From Clostridia bacterium (GTDB taxonomy: Bacteria > Bacillota > Clostridia > Christensenellales > Aristaeellaceae): 64,000 bases of DNA. The stretch spans positions 1-64,000 of the forward strand of contig JAFROK010000034.1 in the NCBI GenBank assembly GCA_017429695.1. The letters run 5' to 3'. Positions 7,652 through 16,800 of the stretch are shown piece by piece; position 1 is the first letter of the stretch, and every line of letters starts with the position of its first letter. Under the pieces are notes generated by a model. That model had not been told where the DNA came from, made no database searches, and was given only the letters and a program-made list of their open reading frames with translations. A program made the position numbers and the translations under genes.

Positions 7652-9460
7652 TTATTTCAATTCCTCTCTGAGTGCAGAAATCAAAGTATCATTGTCTTCC
7701 GAATTACGAACGGCCAATCGCAGATAGTTATGCCCATTCGTTTTGGTGGTCAGTTCTTTTATTAATAAATTGTGTTTAATTAACAGTCTTTTTAATAGAT
7801 CCTTTGGAGAAATACTGTTATGTATTTCTACCATCACAAAATTGGCTTGGGATGGAATAACCTTTATTCCATTAATCATTGCCAGTTCTCTCTGGAATCG
7901 GTCCCGTTCAGTCCGGATTTTAACCAGGGCTGTTGCATAATCCTTTTTGTATTTCTCTGAGATTTGCATATAAAATTCGCCAAAAGAATTAATGTTCCAG
8001 ATTGCTACATCTTTCTTCATCTTTGCAATAGTTTCGCAATCTCCTGAAGCCAATACACCGAGGCGAAGTCCAGGAACACCATATGACTTTGAAATACTCT
8101 TCATGACATACAGATGTGGATTCTCCGTAAGAATCGCCTGATTAATTAGCGAATTGTCTGGTTCATCAGCAAAATCTGCAAAGGATTCATCAATCACAAG
8201 ACGAATTCCTTTATCTCGGCTCCAACTGATAAGTCGTAGCAGATCTGCTTTGGGAATATAATTTCCAGTGGGATTGTCTGGATTGATTAGAATCATATTT
8301 TGAATATCCTGATGCTCAAAATATGAAATCAAATCATCCGCAGTATACGCATAATCCTGCTTTTCCGGAACATAATCGACTGAATTATTACGGCTATAAC
8401 GGTTTGGATACTCATCAAATGTCGGTCTTATAAAACCCACTTTGCCATTCAAATTGCTCATCAGGCTTTTAATCAATTCAGCTGCGCCATTGCCAACAAG
8501 TATATTTTCCTGCCGAACGCTGAAGTTTTTTGCTGCCAGTAAACTATTAACACGCATACCAGAAGGATATTCTGTCAATAATGTATCAAAATTAGCTCGG
8601 ATCTCATCTTTCATCCTTTCTGAAGGAAAATAAGGATTCACCAAATAGCAGAAATCCAGTAGTTTAGGATATCTCCAGTATCCGCCATATCTTCCCTGAA
8701 GCAATCTGACTCGCTCATCATCATCCGGGATAAAAATAGATTCAGCAATGTCCAGGTCCTGAATGTCATCTATTTCGTACCATTTCTGACCATCCAAGCG
8801 TTTCGCTTTGATCTCAGAATCATCCAGCATAGTAATTACACGAAGGACCTGTTCATAATATTCGTTTTGTCCAAGAGCAGACTGATATGCCTCAAGAAAA
8901 GGAACATAGTATGCTTTAGAAAAATGCTTGCTGAATTTATAGATATTGACCGTCTTGTAGTAATCTTTTATCTCATTGAATTTAAAATGTTTTCCTGGCA
9001 CAAATGATTCTATGGAATCATCCGCCCCCAGCTTAACACAAGTACCATCCATCCATGATTCATATTTGTCCACAAGTGCAAGCGTCTCGCGTGGATCATT
9101 CAGCAAGGCTTCTATAACCGCATCTTCAAAAATCAAATCCGATTCAAAAAGAAGCGTATCTTCTTTACAAAGCCAATCCTTCGCTAATGCAAGAGAAAAA
9201 ATATTATTCGTTTTATCGTATACAGGATTCTCAATATATACAATTTCTGTTTGAATACCTAAGGTTTTAATATAATCAATCAATTTCTGCGCTTCATATC
9301 CAACAACAATAACAATTCGCGATAAATGGTGTTTCTCAATCTGATGCAACATACGATCAATCAAAGTAACGCCATTAACTTTTACCATGCATTTTGTATT
9401 GTTCTGGGTCAACTCCTTAAGCCGTTTTCCCATACCGGCTGCCAATATAATAGCTTGCAT
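7652..9460 (-). CDS. Nucleotidyltransferase-aminotransferase fusion
   Basis: A 602-residue two-domain enzyme. Residues 1 to about 235 are a sugar/alcohol-phosphate nucleotidyltransferase: AIILAAGMGKRL (nucleotide loop), CMVKVNGVTLIDRML, and the metal-binding Asp in ESDLIFED. It is closest in style to LicC-type cytidylyltransferases. Residues about 255-602 are a fold-type I PLP enzyme of the HisC/CobD group: NPDNPTGN near 395, DESFADF near 425, and the Schiff-base Lys in SISKSYGVPGLRLG near 458. The likely output is a CDP-activated amino-alkyl phosphate, by analogy with the Campylobacter PLP enzymes that make ethanolamine-phosphate or serinol-phosphate. GGAGG sits 7 bases before the start. Confidence 0.75.
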   Translation of the reverse strand: MQAIILAAGMGKRLKELTQNNTKCMVKVNGVTLIDRMLHQIEKHHLSRIVIVVGYEAQKLIDYIKTLGIQTEIVYIENPVYDKTNNIFSLALAKDWLCKEDTLLFESDLIFEDAVIEALLNDPRETLALVDKYESWMDGTCVKLGADDSIESFVPGKHFKFNEIKDYYKTVNIYKFSKHFSKAYYVPFLEAYQSALGQNEYYEQVLRVITMLDDSEIKAKRLDGQKWYEIDDIQDLDIAESIFIPDDDERVRLLQGRYGGYWRYPKLLDFCYLVNPYFPSERMKDEIRANFDTLLTEYPSGMRVNSLLAAKNFSVRQENILVGNGAAELIKSLMSNLNGKVGFIRPTFDEYPNRYSRNNSVDYVPEKQDYAYTADDLISYFEHQDIQNMILINPDNPTGNYIPKADLLRLISWSRDKGIRLVIDESFADFADEPDNSLINQAILTENPHLYVMKSISKSYGVPGLRLGVLASGDCETIAKMKKDVAIWNINSFGEFYMQISEKYKKDYATALVKIRTERDRFQRELAMINGIKVIPSQANFVMVEIHNSISPKDLLKRLLIKHNLLIKELTTKTNGHNYLRLAVRNSEDNDTLISALREELK

Positions 9461-9475
9461 CCAAAAACCTCCACA

Positions 9476-10645
9476 CTAATTTTGACCATCACCAATCAGT
9501 GCCTGAACAGCAGTTCTCACACCATTCCCACCATATTGATCATATTTTTCCTTAAATCTTCTGCTTCTTGCTTTCTGTTCTTCAAAATCAATAGAAGTAA
9601 TCATATCCAATAATTCTTCTTGAGTCCTGCATGATTTATTTGGCAATTCTTCATCCAATTCAAAATAAGTACCTCTTTCTTTCAGATAATCATCATAATC
9701 ATATGCAAAGCATAAAATCGGTCTTTCCAGTATAGCAAAATCGACCATTACTGAAGAATAGTCAGTTATTAATATATCCGATGCAATATAGAGATCATTA
9801 ATTTCCGGATAATCAGAATAATTCCTCAGAAAATCATTGAATTCGACATTCATTATCTTGGTTGTAATATGATGAGCTCTAAATAATACAACATATTCAT
9901 CTGACAATCGTTTTTCCCAATGCTTTAAGTCAATTGGTGGTTTTATGTCATAAGAACCGCCACCGTTTTTACTGTCCCTCCAAGTAGGAGCATAGAGAAT
10001 AACCTTTTTATTGGCGGGTAAACCCAGTTGTTTTTGCATTTGATATTTGTCTTTATCCCTGATTTGCCATAGCACATCATTACATGGTCTTCCGGATTCC
10101 AAAAAGCACTCATTTCTAGCTCGAAAAGAACGTTGAAATACATATTTGTCAAAATCACTTTGAACGCACAAATAATCCACAGATCTGAAATCAAAATCTT
10201 TCCTTCCCGGGCAATCGTTACCACATAGTTTTATTGCACTTCCATGCATTGTATATAGATATTTAGTCCTTTTCTTTTTATAGCTTAATCCTCTTTCAAA
10301 TTGTGTATTTGAAATCCAATATCCTGCCTTTAGTGCAGTAATGAAAAATTTGAGAGAATCCAGCTTTACAGATGGAATGTCAGAAAATTGATCCGGGTGT
10401 TCAAATGCCCAAATCATTTTATACTTCGAATATTGTGTGTTTGATTTCATGTATTCATAGATTGCCCTCGGGCTGTCATTGAATCTGGTTCCCATAAGTG
10501 AAATGAACACAATTAATGTGGGATCAGTCCTTACAAATAATCCGATAAACTTTATTATGGTACTCCCGCATATTCTATAGATCTTCTGAACAAACGAATT
10601 GTGTTTTACCAAAAATACTAATTTCTCTTTCACTGGAAAACTCAC
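9476..10645 (-). CDS. CDP-glycerol glycerophosphotransferase-family protein
   Basis: A 389-residue member of the Glyphos_transf family (TagB/TagF-like), which transfers an alcohol-phosphate from a CDP carrier onto a polysaccharide or teichoic-acid chain at the inner membrane face. Family marks are TMHGSAIKLCG (the HG motif), VILYAPTWRDS, and ITDYSSVMVDFAILERPILC near the C-terminus. There is no signal peptide; peripheral membrane attachment is expected. It lies 15 bases upstream of the nucleotidyltransferase-aminotransferase gene, which may make its CDP substrate. The start codon is GTG at 10643-10645 with only a weak ribosome site; a second GTG four codons in is possible. Confidence 0.8.
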   Translation of the reverse strand: MSFPVKEKLVFLVKHNSFVQKIYRICGSTIIKFIGLFVRTDPTLIVFISLMGTRFNDSPRAIYEYMKSNTQYSKYKMIWAFEHPDQFSDIPSVKLDSLKFFITALKAGYWISNTQFERGLSYKKKRTKYLYTMHGSAIKLCGNDCPGRKDFDFRSVDYLCVQSDFDKYVFQRSFRARNECFLESGRPCNDVLWQIRDKDKYQMQKQLGLPANKKVILYAPTWRDSKNGGGSYDIKPPIDLKHWEKRLSDEYVVLFRAHHITTKIMNVEFNDFLRNYSDYPEINDLYIASDILITDYSSVMVDFAILERPILCFAYDYDDYLKERGTYFELDEELPNKSCRTQEELLDMITSIDFEEQKARSRRFKEKYDQYGGNGVRTAVQALIGDGQN

Positions 10646-10709
10646 ACTCTTTTCGTCTTCTTAGGCTTTTCGCACTTTCAGATTACGGTGTGACATTATA
10701 TGGAGTCGA

Positions 10710-12083
10710 TTATTCTTGACTTCTTTTAGATTCATTTCTTTCCTTATAAGTCAGCATTACGCTCTCATCATCCAAGCCTTCCGTGCTGCGTTTATCAAAA
10801 AGAATACGTAATGTTTCAATAGCGATTCTCAGGTCCATAAACAAAGACGCACAGGAGCAGTACATCAGATCCATCAGCAGCTTGTCATATGGGGTTGTAT
10901 TGTATTTGCCATAGACTTGGGCATAACCGGTCAATCCCGCTTTAGCCTGCAGCCGAAGTCTGAATTCAGGAAGTTCTTCTTCATAAATCGAAGCTATCTC
11001 CGGTCGTTCTGGCCGTGGACCTACAATACTCATATCGCCTTTGAAAATGTTAATCAGCTGAGGCATTTCATCGACTCGGCAAGCCCGGATAATCCGGCCA
11101 ACCTTGGTAATTCGAGGATCATTTTCTCCGGAACTCAGCACAGCGCCGGTCATTTTTTCCGCATCGACACACATGCTACGGAATTTCAGGATCTTAAATT
11201 CCTTTCCGTTTTGCGTTAGTCTGGTTTGCTTGTAGAAAGCAGGACCGCCGTCCCGTTTGACTGCGATGATTGTCACCAGCATGATTGGTGAGAACAGTAC
11301 AAGCGCTATTCCTGAGAGCAAGATATCCATTAATCGTTTTATCGCTCGATACTCGGATAATGGCTGGAATCTTTTACTGCGAAGCATAGGCAAATGAAAC
11401 ATGTGCATTTGCTCTGCGCCACTCATCAGTACGTCTCCAATTCGTGGAATGATATATACCTGTAAATCCCGATACATACACTCCTTCAAGACCCTATTGC
11501 GTTCATGGCTGTGAATGCCACAAAGGAAAACAACTTCAGCCTGTTCCAGAAGATTAATGTTCTCAAGAACTTCCTCAATTGGCTTTACAGAGATGACTTC
11601 AAAGCGTTTTTCCATACCATACGCACTTACCAGGTTTTCTGCTCCTTGGCGCACATCATACACTACAAGCGTTTTTTGAGGGCGGTGATGTTTATAATAG
11701 TTCTTGTGCTCCAACCAACAGATTATCGGGATAATAGCGCACTGGCCCAGAAAGCAGAGTAATCCTGGAATCAAATTTGGAAACCAGATAGATAGCATCC
11801 AAATTCCAATCAATGCAACCACATCCGTCAAAGCCGCTGCTATTATTTGAGAATAAATTAATTCCGTCACACGCATAACAGATGAACGGAAGCCATCAAG
11901 TTTAAGGCATAATGAATAAAAAGTGACAAAGTAAACGATTATGACCAGACCGGATACCTGTCTGGATGTGGCTGTAAATGTAATCGGTTCGTAATATAAA
12001 AACCAACAAAGCAAAAAAGGAATAAGAACGATGAATGTATTCAATAATTTAATTATTGAAAGAGGAATCGTTTTTTTCTTCAT
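10710..12083 (-). CDS. Initiating sugar-1-phosphate transferase (polyprenyl glycosylphosphotransferase)
   Basis: Transfers a hexose-1-phosphate from a UDP-sugar to undecaprenyl phosphate, the first committed step of repeat-unit assembly. The N-terminal half (about 457 residues in total) has several membrane segments and a CoA-binding-like domain. The C-terminal half is the bacterial sugar transferase domain: KRLMDILLSGIALVLFSP, then KFRSM, CRVDEMPQLINIFKGDMSIV, GPRPERPE and GLTGYAQVYG. The start chosen is the ATG at 12081-12083 (MKKKTIPLS), with a weak GGGCGG upstream; a TTG at 12119 would add 12 residues. It follows the NusG-like gene by 63 bases. Confidence 0.9.
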   Translation of the reverse strand: MKKKTIPLSIIKLLNTFIVLIPFLLCWFLYYEPITFTATSRQVSGLVIIVYFVTFYSLCLKLDGFRSSVMRVTELIYSQIIAAALTDVVALIGIWMLSIWFPNLIPGLLCFLGQCAIIPIICWLEHKNYYKHHRPQKTLVVYDVRQGAENLVSAYGMEKRFEVISVKPIEEVLENINLLEQAEVVFLCGIHSHERNRVLKECMYRDLQVYIIPRIGDVLMSGAEQMHMFHLPMLRSKRFQPLSEYRAIKRLMDILLSGIALVLFSPIMLVTIIAVKRDGGPAFYKQTRLTQNGKEFKILKFRSMCVDAEKMTGAVLSSGENDPRITKVGRIIRACRVDEMPQLINIFKGDMSIVGPRPERPEIASIYEEELPEFRLRLQAKAGLTGYAQVYGKYNTTPYDKLLMDLMYCSCASLFMDLRIAIETLRILFDKRSTEGLDDESVMLTYKERNESKRSQE

Positions 12084-12146
12084 GTTTGATACCGCCCTGT
12101 TGTTGTTTATATATGACAATTAGTCATGAATTTATATATCCTTCTT

Positions 12147-12614
12147 TTAATTCATTTCGTACCCAATCCAGACTCTTCGAATTATTCCATCAAATTCATA
12201 TTCAATGCAACATCTTTTCCTGCCGCGATCCACTTTAATAATTCTGCCATGCAAGTCATGCCAGGACGGATCTGTTATAACGCAAAGATCTCCTTCCTGT
12301 GCAATAGGAACGTTTCCTATAATGCCATTCCTCTGATAGAGCATTTTCGCAAATTCAAGATCATTTCCAGTCAATTCCCCGTTTCCAAGCCATCGGAGGA
12401 TACCATTGATCGGAAAGTGCGGTATAATCTTTTCTTCCGAATATAGGAAAATGTATCCTGGAAGCCAATCATGCGATTCCTCAATCGGAACACCTTTCAC
12501 CCATTTTCGTTGAATAATCTGAGGAGAAATACAATGGCAACTAAAGTTACGACTAATTATATCTGCAATCGTACTACATCGATTTGTCTCGCAAAACAAG
12601 CAATATGCATGCAT
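12147..12614 (-). CDS. NusG-paralogue antitermination protein (LoaP-like)
   Basis: A 155-residue protein with the NusG N-terminal (NGN) domain and a C-terminal KOW motif. The opening MHAYCLFCETNRC matches the start of NGN domains, WLPGYIFLYSE is the conserved helix region (PGYvFv), and GDLCVITDPSWHDLHGRII is the KOW loop. Specialised NusG paralogues (LoaP, UpxY, RfaH) bind the elongating polymerase and carry it through long polysaccharide or antibiotic operons. The start chosen is the ATG at 12614, with AGGAG nine bases away; ATG 12623 would abut the ribosome site. It sits just before about 11 kb of assembly genes, its probable target. Confidence 0.8.
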   Translation of the reverse strand: MHAYCLFCETNRCSTIADIISRNFSCHCISPQIIQRKWVKGVPIEESHDWLPGYIFLYSEEKIIPHFPINGILRWLGNGELTGNDLEFAKMLYQRNGIIGNVPIAQEGDLCVITDPSWHDLHGRIIKVDRGRKRCCIEYEFDGIIRRVWIGYEMN

Positions 12615-12769
12615 CCGGCTCATCTCCTCTCCACTTTCAGGCACTGCTCCGCCTTCATACGCTTTCTTACACTAGATTTCCAAGCGAAAACGTATGCTTC
12701 AGAGGTCCGGATATGTATTCCTGTCATGACGACCTGCCACTCCGGTCAGTATCGTCGAACTCAGGAATC

Positions 12770-13834
12770 TCAGTCTTCCTTAAACAGGAATTCTTTCATA
12801 GCCTTGGCATTCTCTTCGTAATTAATCTTATGTCCTTTGGCCCCAGCTATTGTTTCATATGGCTCCTTTACTTCCAGTGGGAATACTATATGCTCCAAAT
12901 TTTCAAAAATGTTTACACCTTGCCGGGAACCCGCATAAGATGCACGTGCCAACGCAAGTGAAATAACTCGGATATCATCTTCAGACAGGTTATTATATGC
13001 CATCTGGAAAATCGGATCCATTTCCGCACGGAAGAAAACATAATCGCTTTCCTTCAGGTGATCAAGATTGATCACACGGCGTCCGTTCGGATTTGTCGGC
13101 TCGTCATAATCATCAGTATAAAGAACGGCCTTCTCACGAACCACTTTACCAACACTGTTAAACAGTTCAGCGATTACTTTTACTTCCCGTTCGCAACAAT
13201 TGTATACTGAATCATACTGAAGCCATCCATATCCAACTGCCTGCAAGCCATTCAGGTGGGTATCCGGACCATATTCGGTCAGATAATAGTCATCTGCCAA
13301 ATCATCTGCTTGCATCGGACTGAGCAATCCCAAATCCGCCATTGCTGTGATATTTTCCTTTTTAGACGCAACCATTTCATTCAGCGCATTACGTTCAGCC
13401 CTGGAAATATCAAGAGTAACACCGCCATATGAATCAATCAAGGATGCAAGGTTCAGATAGTTCAATGACATAAAAAGTTTAATATCCATATCAAAATTAG
13501 CATTAAATACTTTCATAGTTTCTTCAGGACCATTGTTACGATATGGCATATCAATCTTTTGAGGTGCGTCATATCCTGGATACTGGATAAACGTATCCCA
13601 AGTCAACATCATCAGGCGGATCTTGCCAGTGTCTGGATTCATGGATATAACCATCATCGTATTTCCGGAATTGCCGCCTTCATTGTTCATTCCTTCGTTA
13701 CAAACCAGGATAAAGTCAATCCAGCCTCGCTCATCTTCAACATCCTCCAGCGTCTCTTCAGCAATGACAGGCACGGCAAACAACAGCAGGCATATAGCCA
13801 GCACCATCGCTGTTAATTTGAGTATCTGTTTCAT
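12770..13834 (-). CDS. LCP (LytR-CpsA-Psr)-like exported protein, degenerate active site
   Basis: LCP enzymes move undecaprenyl-linked glycopolymers onto peptidoglycan outside the membrane. This 354-residue protein has a signal peptide (to about residue 25) and a recognisable LCP frame. FILVCNEGM, NTMMVISMNPDTGKIRLM, DTFIQYPG, KIDMPYRNNGPEE and LASLIDSYGGVTLDIS follow the family order. However, the phosphate-binding residues are changed: the usual SIPRDT reads MLTWDT, the SxSIML aspartate is Asn, and the ARxR pair in the C-terminal motif is replaced by GWLQ. It may bind but not transfer polymer. GAGGTG precedes the start. It lies 36 bases after the YD-repeat gene. Confidence 0.7.
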   Translation of the reverse strand: MKQILKLTAMVLAICLLLFAVPVIAEETLEDVEDERGWIDFILVCNEGMNNEGGNSGNTMMVISMNPDTGKIRLMMLTWDTFIQYPGYDAPQKIDMPYRNNGPEETMKVFNANFDMDIKLFMSLNYLNLASLIDSYGGVTLDISRAERNALNEMVASKKENITAMADLGLLSPMQADDLADDYYLTEYGPDTHLNGLQAVGYGWLQYDSVYNCCEREVKVIAELFNSVGKVVREKAVLYTDDYDEPTNPNGRRVINLDHLKESDYVFFRAEMDPIFQMAYNNLSEDDIRVISLALARASYAGSRQGVNIFENLEHIVFPLEVKEPYETIAGAKGHKINYEENAKAMKEFLFKED

Positions 13835-13870
13835 AAGTCACCTCTGTTGGATAATTATTCATTCTTCGGT

Positions 13871-16800
13871 TTAATCAACTGGGAGCGGGTTTAGATCTTT
13901 ATCAAAGCGGCTGGTAACAACAAGGTTCCCATCACTATCATAGTAACCGTTCCAACTGGCGATACCATTCTTGTTGTTGGTGCGTTGATTATAGCGATCC
14001 CTGAAGTTTTCAGAAATTAATCTTCCTTCACTGTCATAACCGCGTTCCACGCTGGAATAGCCTTCTGCACAATCTGTCCGTGCATGAATCTCATCATAAT
14101 AGGCTTCAAAAACACGATTCCCATTTTCATCTTCTTCATATTCCAGAATCGCATATGCATATGTGGTCATGATTGGTGATTCATTCTGATCAATATAGGT
14201 GATTTCATGCGTTCTTGCAATAGGATAATAAACCGTTGTCATACCCCATGCGCCATTCAACGCTTGTATGGGTTCTCCATTCTCATCTTCATAATAGCGG
14301 TAGTATTTTTCTGCAGAGGTGTAATCGCTCAGGTCATAGTCATAAAGAACCTTTGCATATCCTTCTTCATTTAGGGTGGGATTCCCTTCTGCATTGAGCC
14401 ATGTCTTCAATTCCAGATTTGCGTAAGCATTGTATTCCTTACTGATACCATAAACACCATCTACACAGATACCATTCCCATTCTCATCGAAATATCGAAT
14501 CAGGGAAATCTGGTCACGACTGGTATACTCACGCGTCACTTTGTTACAGCCTTCTGGGCCAATTGTTGGATTCCCTTTAGCATCATAATAAATACTTTCG
14601 ATTGCACGGTCATAGCGGTCGTATGTTTGAATGATGATAGCATATACATCGTCTGCAGTGGCTGTTTCATCTTCTACCCGCATCTTATATGTTTCTGTCT
14701 CCGGATCTTCAGAAAGCAAAGTCCTCCGGCTGTATCGGAAAGGTGTAACAGCGATTCCTTCTGCTTTTTCCTGGGCGCTGGAAATCTGGGCAGAACGATT
14801 GTCAGTGCCAAGAACCGCAGCCGGTTTGGCGAACTCATTCAGATAGTATTCTTCTGCAACACGTCCGCTTTCTGTATAACTGATCACATGAGACGCATAA
14901 CCGTCTTTACATGATACCAGGGCATTGGCACTGTCATAGAAGTCTTCACTGAGCAGACGGCCTTCAGAATCCCAGTCCATCAGTACACTGGCATAGGTCT
15001 CATCTGCTGGAACAACGCCCATCTGTTTGGTGTTATAATAGCGCTGAGAAGTCAGATTGCCCAGGTCATCATACTCATATACAATACTGGCATATCCCAT
15101 TTTGGTATCTACTGGATTACCTTCTGTATCATAATAGACTTCTTCAGTCACATTGCCAATCGTGTTATATTTCAAAGACATGCTAGCATATCCACGAAGG
15201 CTCATATAAGGATTGCCAGATTTATCGAAATAACTCACAGATGTTTCACGACCAGCCAAATCATAAGTGTAACGTATTTCAGCATACTGTCCGGAATAGA
15301 ATACAGGTTGTCCGGTTTCATCGAAATATTTAACTGACAGAATTCTTCCATCTCGATCAACATCACGTTTCAGCCAGGAATATTGTCGACTGGAATGGAT
15401 CGCCGGTTTTCCAAAAGCAGTTAAAAGATGTTCTTCAATGCAGTTGTTTCGTTCGTCATATGTATAAACCACTTCGCTATAACCATATGCGCACCATGTC
15501 AGATTGCCCTGTTTGTCATAGTAAGATTCCCGGGTTTTATTATCATTATTGTCATATTCATACCCAACGGCACTGTATTCGCTGGGTAGTTTTACCGGCC
15601 GGCCTTCCTCATCCATATACTCCTGCCGAACCAATCGTTTACGCGCATCCCATGTATTCTTTAAAGATGAATATCCGGAAGAGCACTTGACCGGTACATT
15701 ATTCAAATCCAAATATGTTTCAATCAGGATGTTACCATTCTTGTCTACTGTACGTCGTAAACCGGCATAACCAGCGCCAATATATGTACGTTTATACTGC
15801 TCATCCAGATACCAGATCTGAGTAATATACTGATTTTCATCATATGTGTATTCTGAAGCAGCATAACCATTCTTAAATAGTATCGGTTGTCCGGATGTAT
15901 CCACAAATGTTGTGCGCCAGACTTTGCCCTGAACACCGTATTCATACTTGATACCAGCATATCCGGCTGAAATCTGATGTGGCAACCCGTTGATATCTAA
16001 ATATGTTTCGCTGGTGCAGCGATCTTGTATATCATAAGAATACACAATAGAAGCATACCCCATAGCAGTCTCCACTGGTTGCAGAGCAGCACTCAGATAA
16101 TCGAGCCGTTTCCGGTTTCCACGTGCGTCATATGTAATTCGCATTGAAGTGAATCGATTCGTAAGAGACGAAAGTCTTTCATATTCATCCAAATACTGTT
16201 CAACAATCACATGATTATTTTTATCATATTCGCGTTGCCAAACACTAAAGCCTTCAGGAACGCGCACCAGTTTATCGTCTTCGTCAAGATAACGTACCTG
16301 GAGTGTGTTTCCTGCGTTATCATACACATAGCCAATAGCAGAGAATCCGCGGTTTGTCATGATACGCTTCATATCCGCATCCAGATAACTTTCCTGCGTT
16401 AGCCGCTGGCGTGCGTCGTAGGTATACTCGATTGCCGCATATCCATCCTCAATCATCACAATATCGTCATTGAGATAATAGGTGGACAGAATGCAGTTAT
16501 TGGCAGAATCATACTCATGTTTGATTTTATTGTATCCTGCTTTCAGGATGGTTGGTTGGCCTTCGAAGATATACCAGGCCTCTTCCGTGCAGTTGCCGTT
16601 GGCATCCCGCTCATAGGTTATGTAGCTGTACAGGCTTTCCTGCAGAATAAATCGTTCATCCTTGCCAAAATAAGCAACGCTTGTCAGGAATCCCTGATCA
16701 TTCCAGGTTTTTATCATCCGGGCATAACCAGAAGTCTGTTCAATCAGGTTCCCTTTCCCGTCAGAAAACTCTTCCGTTAGCAGATTGCCCATCTTGTCAT

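Noticed and set aside
12624-12769. Possible leader hairpin (GACC/GGTC with short flanking complementarity) before the NusG-like gene
   Set aside because: Only four paired bases can be joined without bulges; not enough to call a regulatory RNA from sequence alone.
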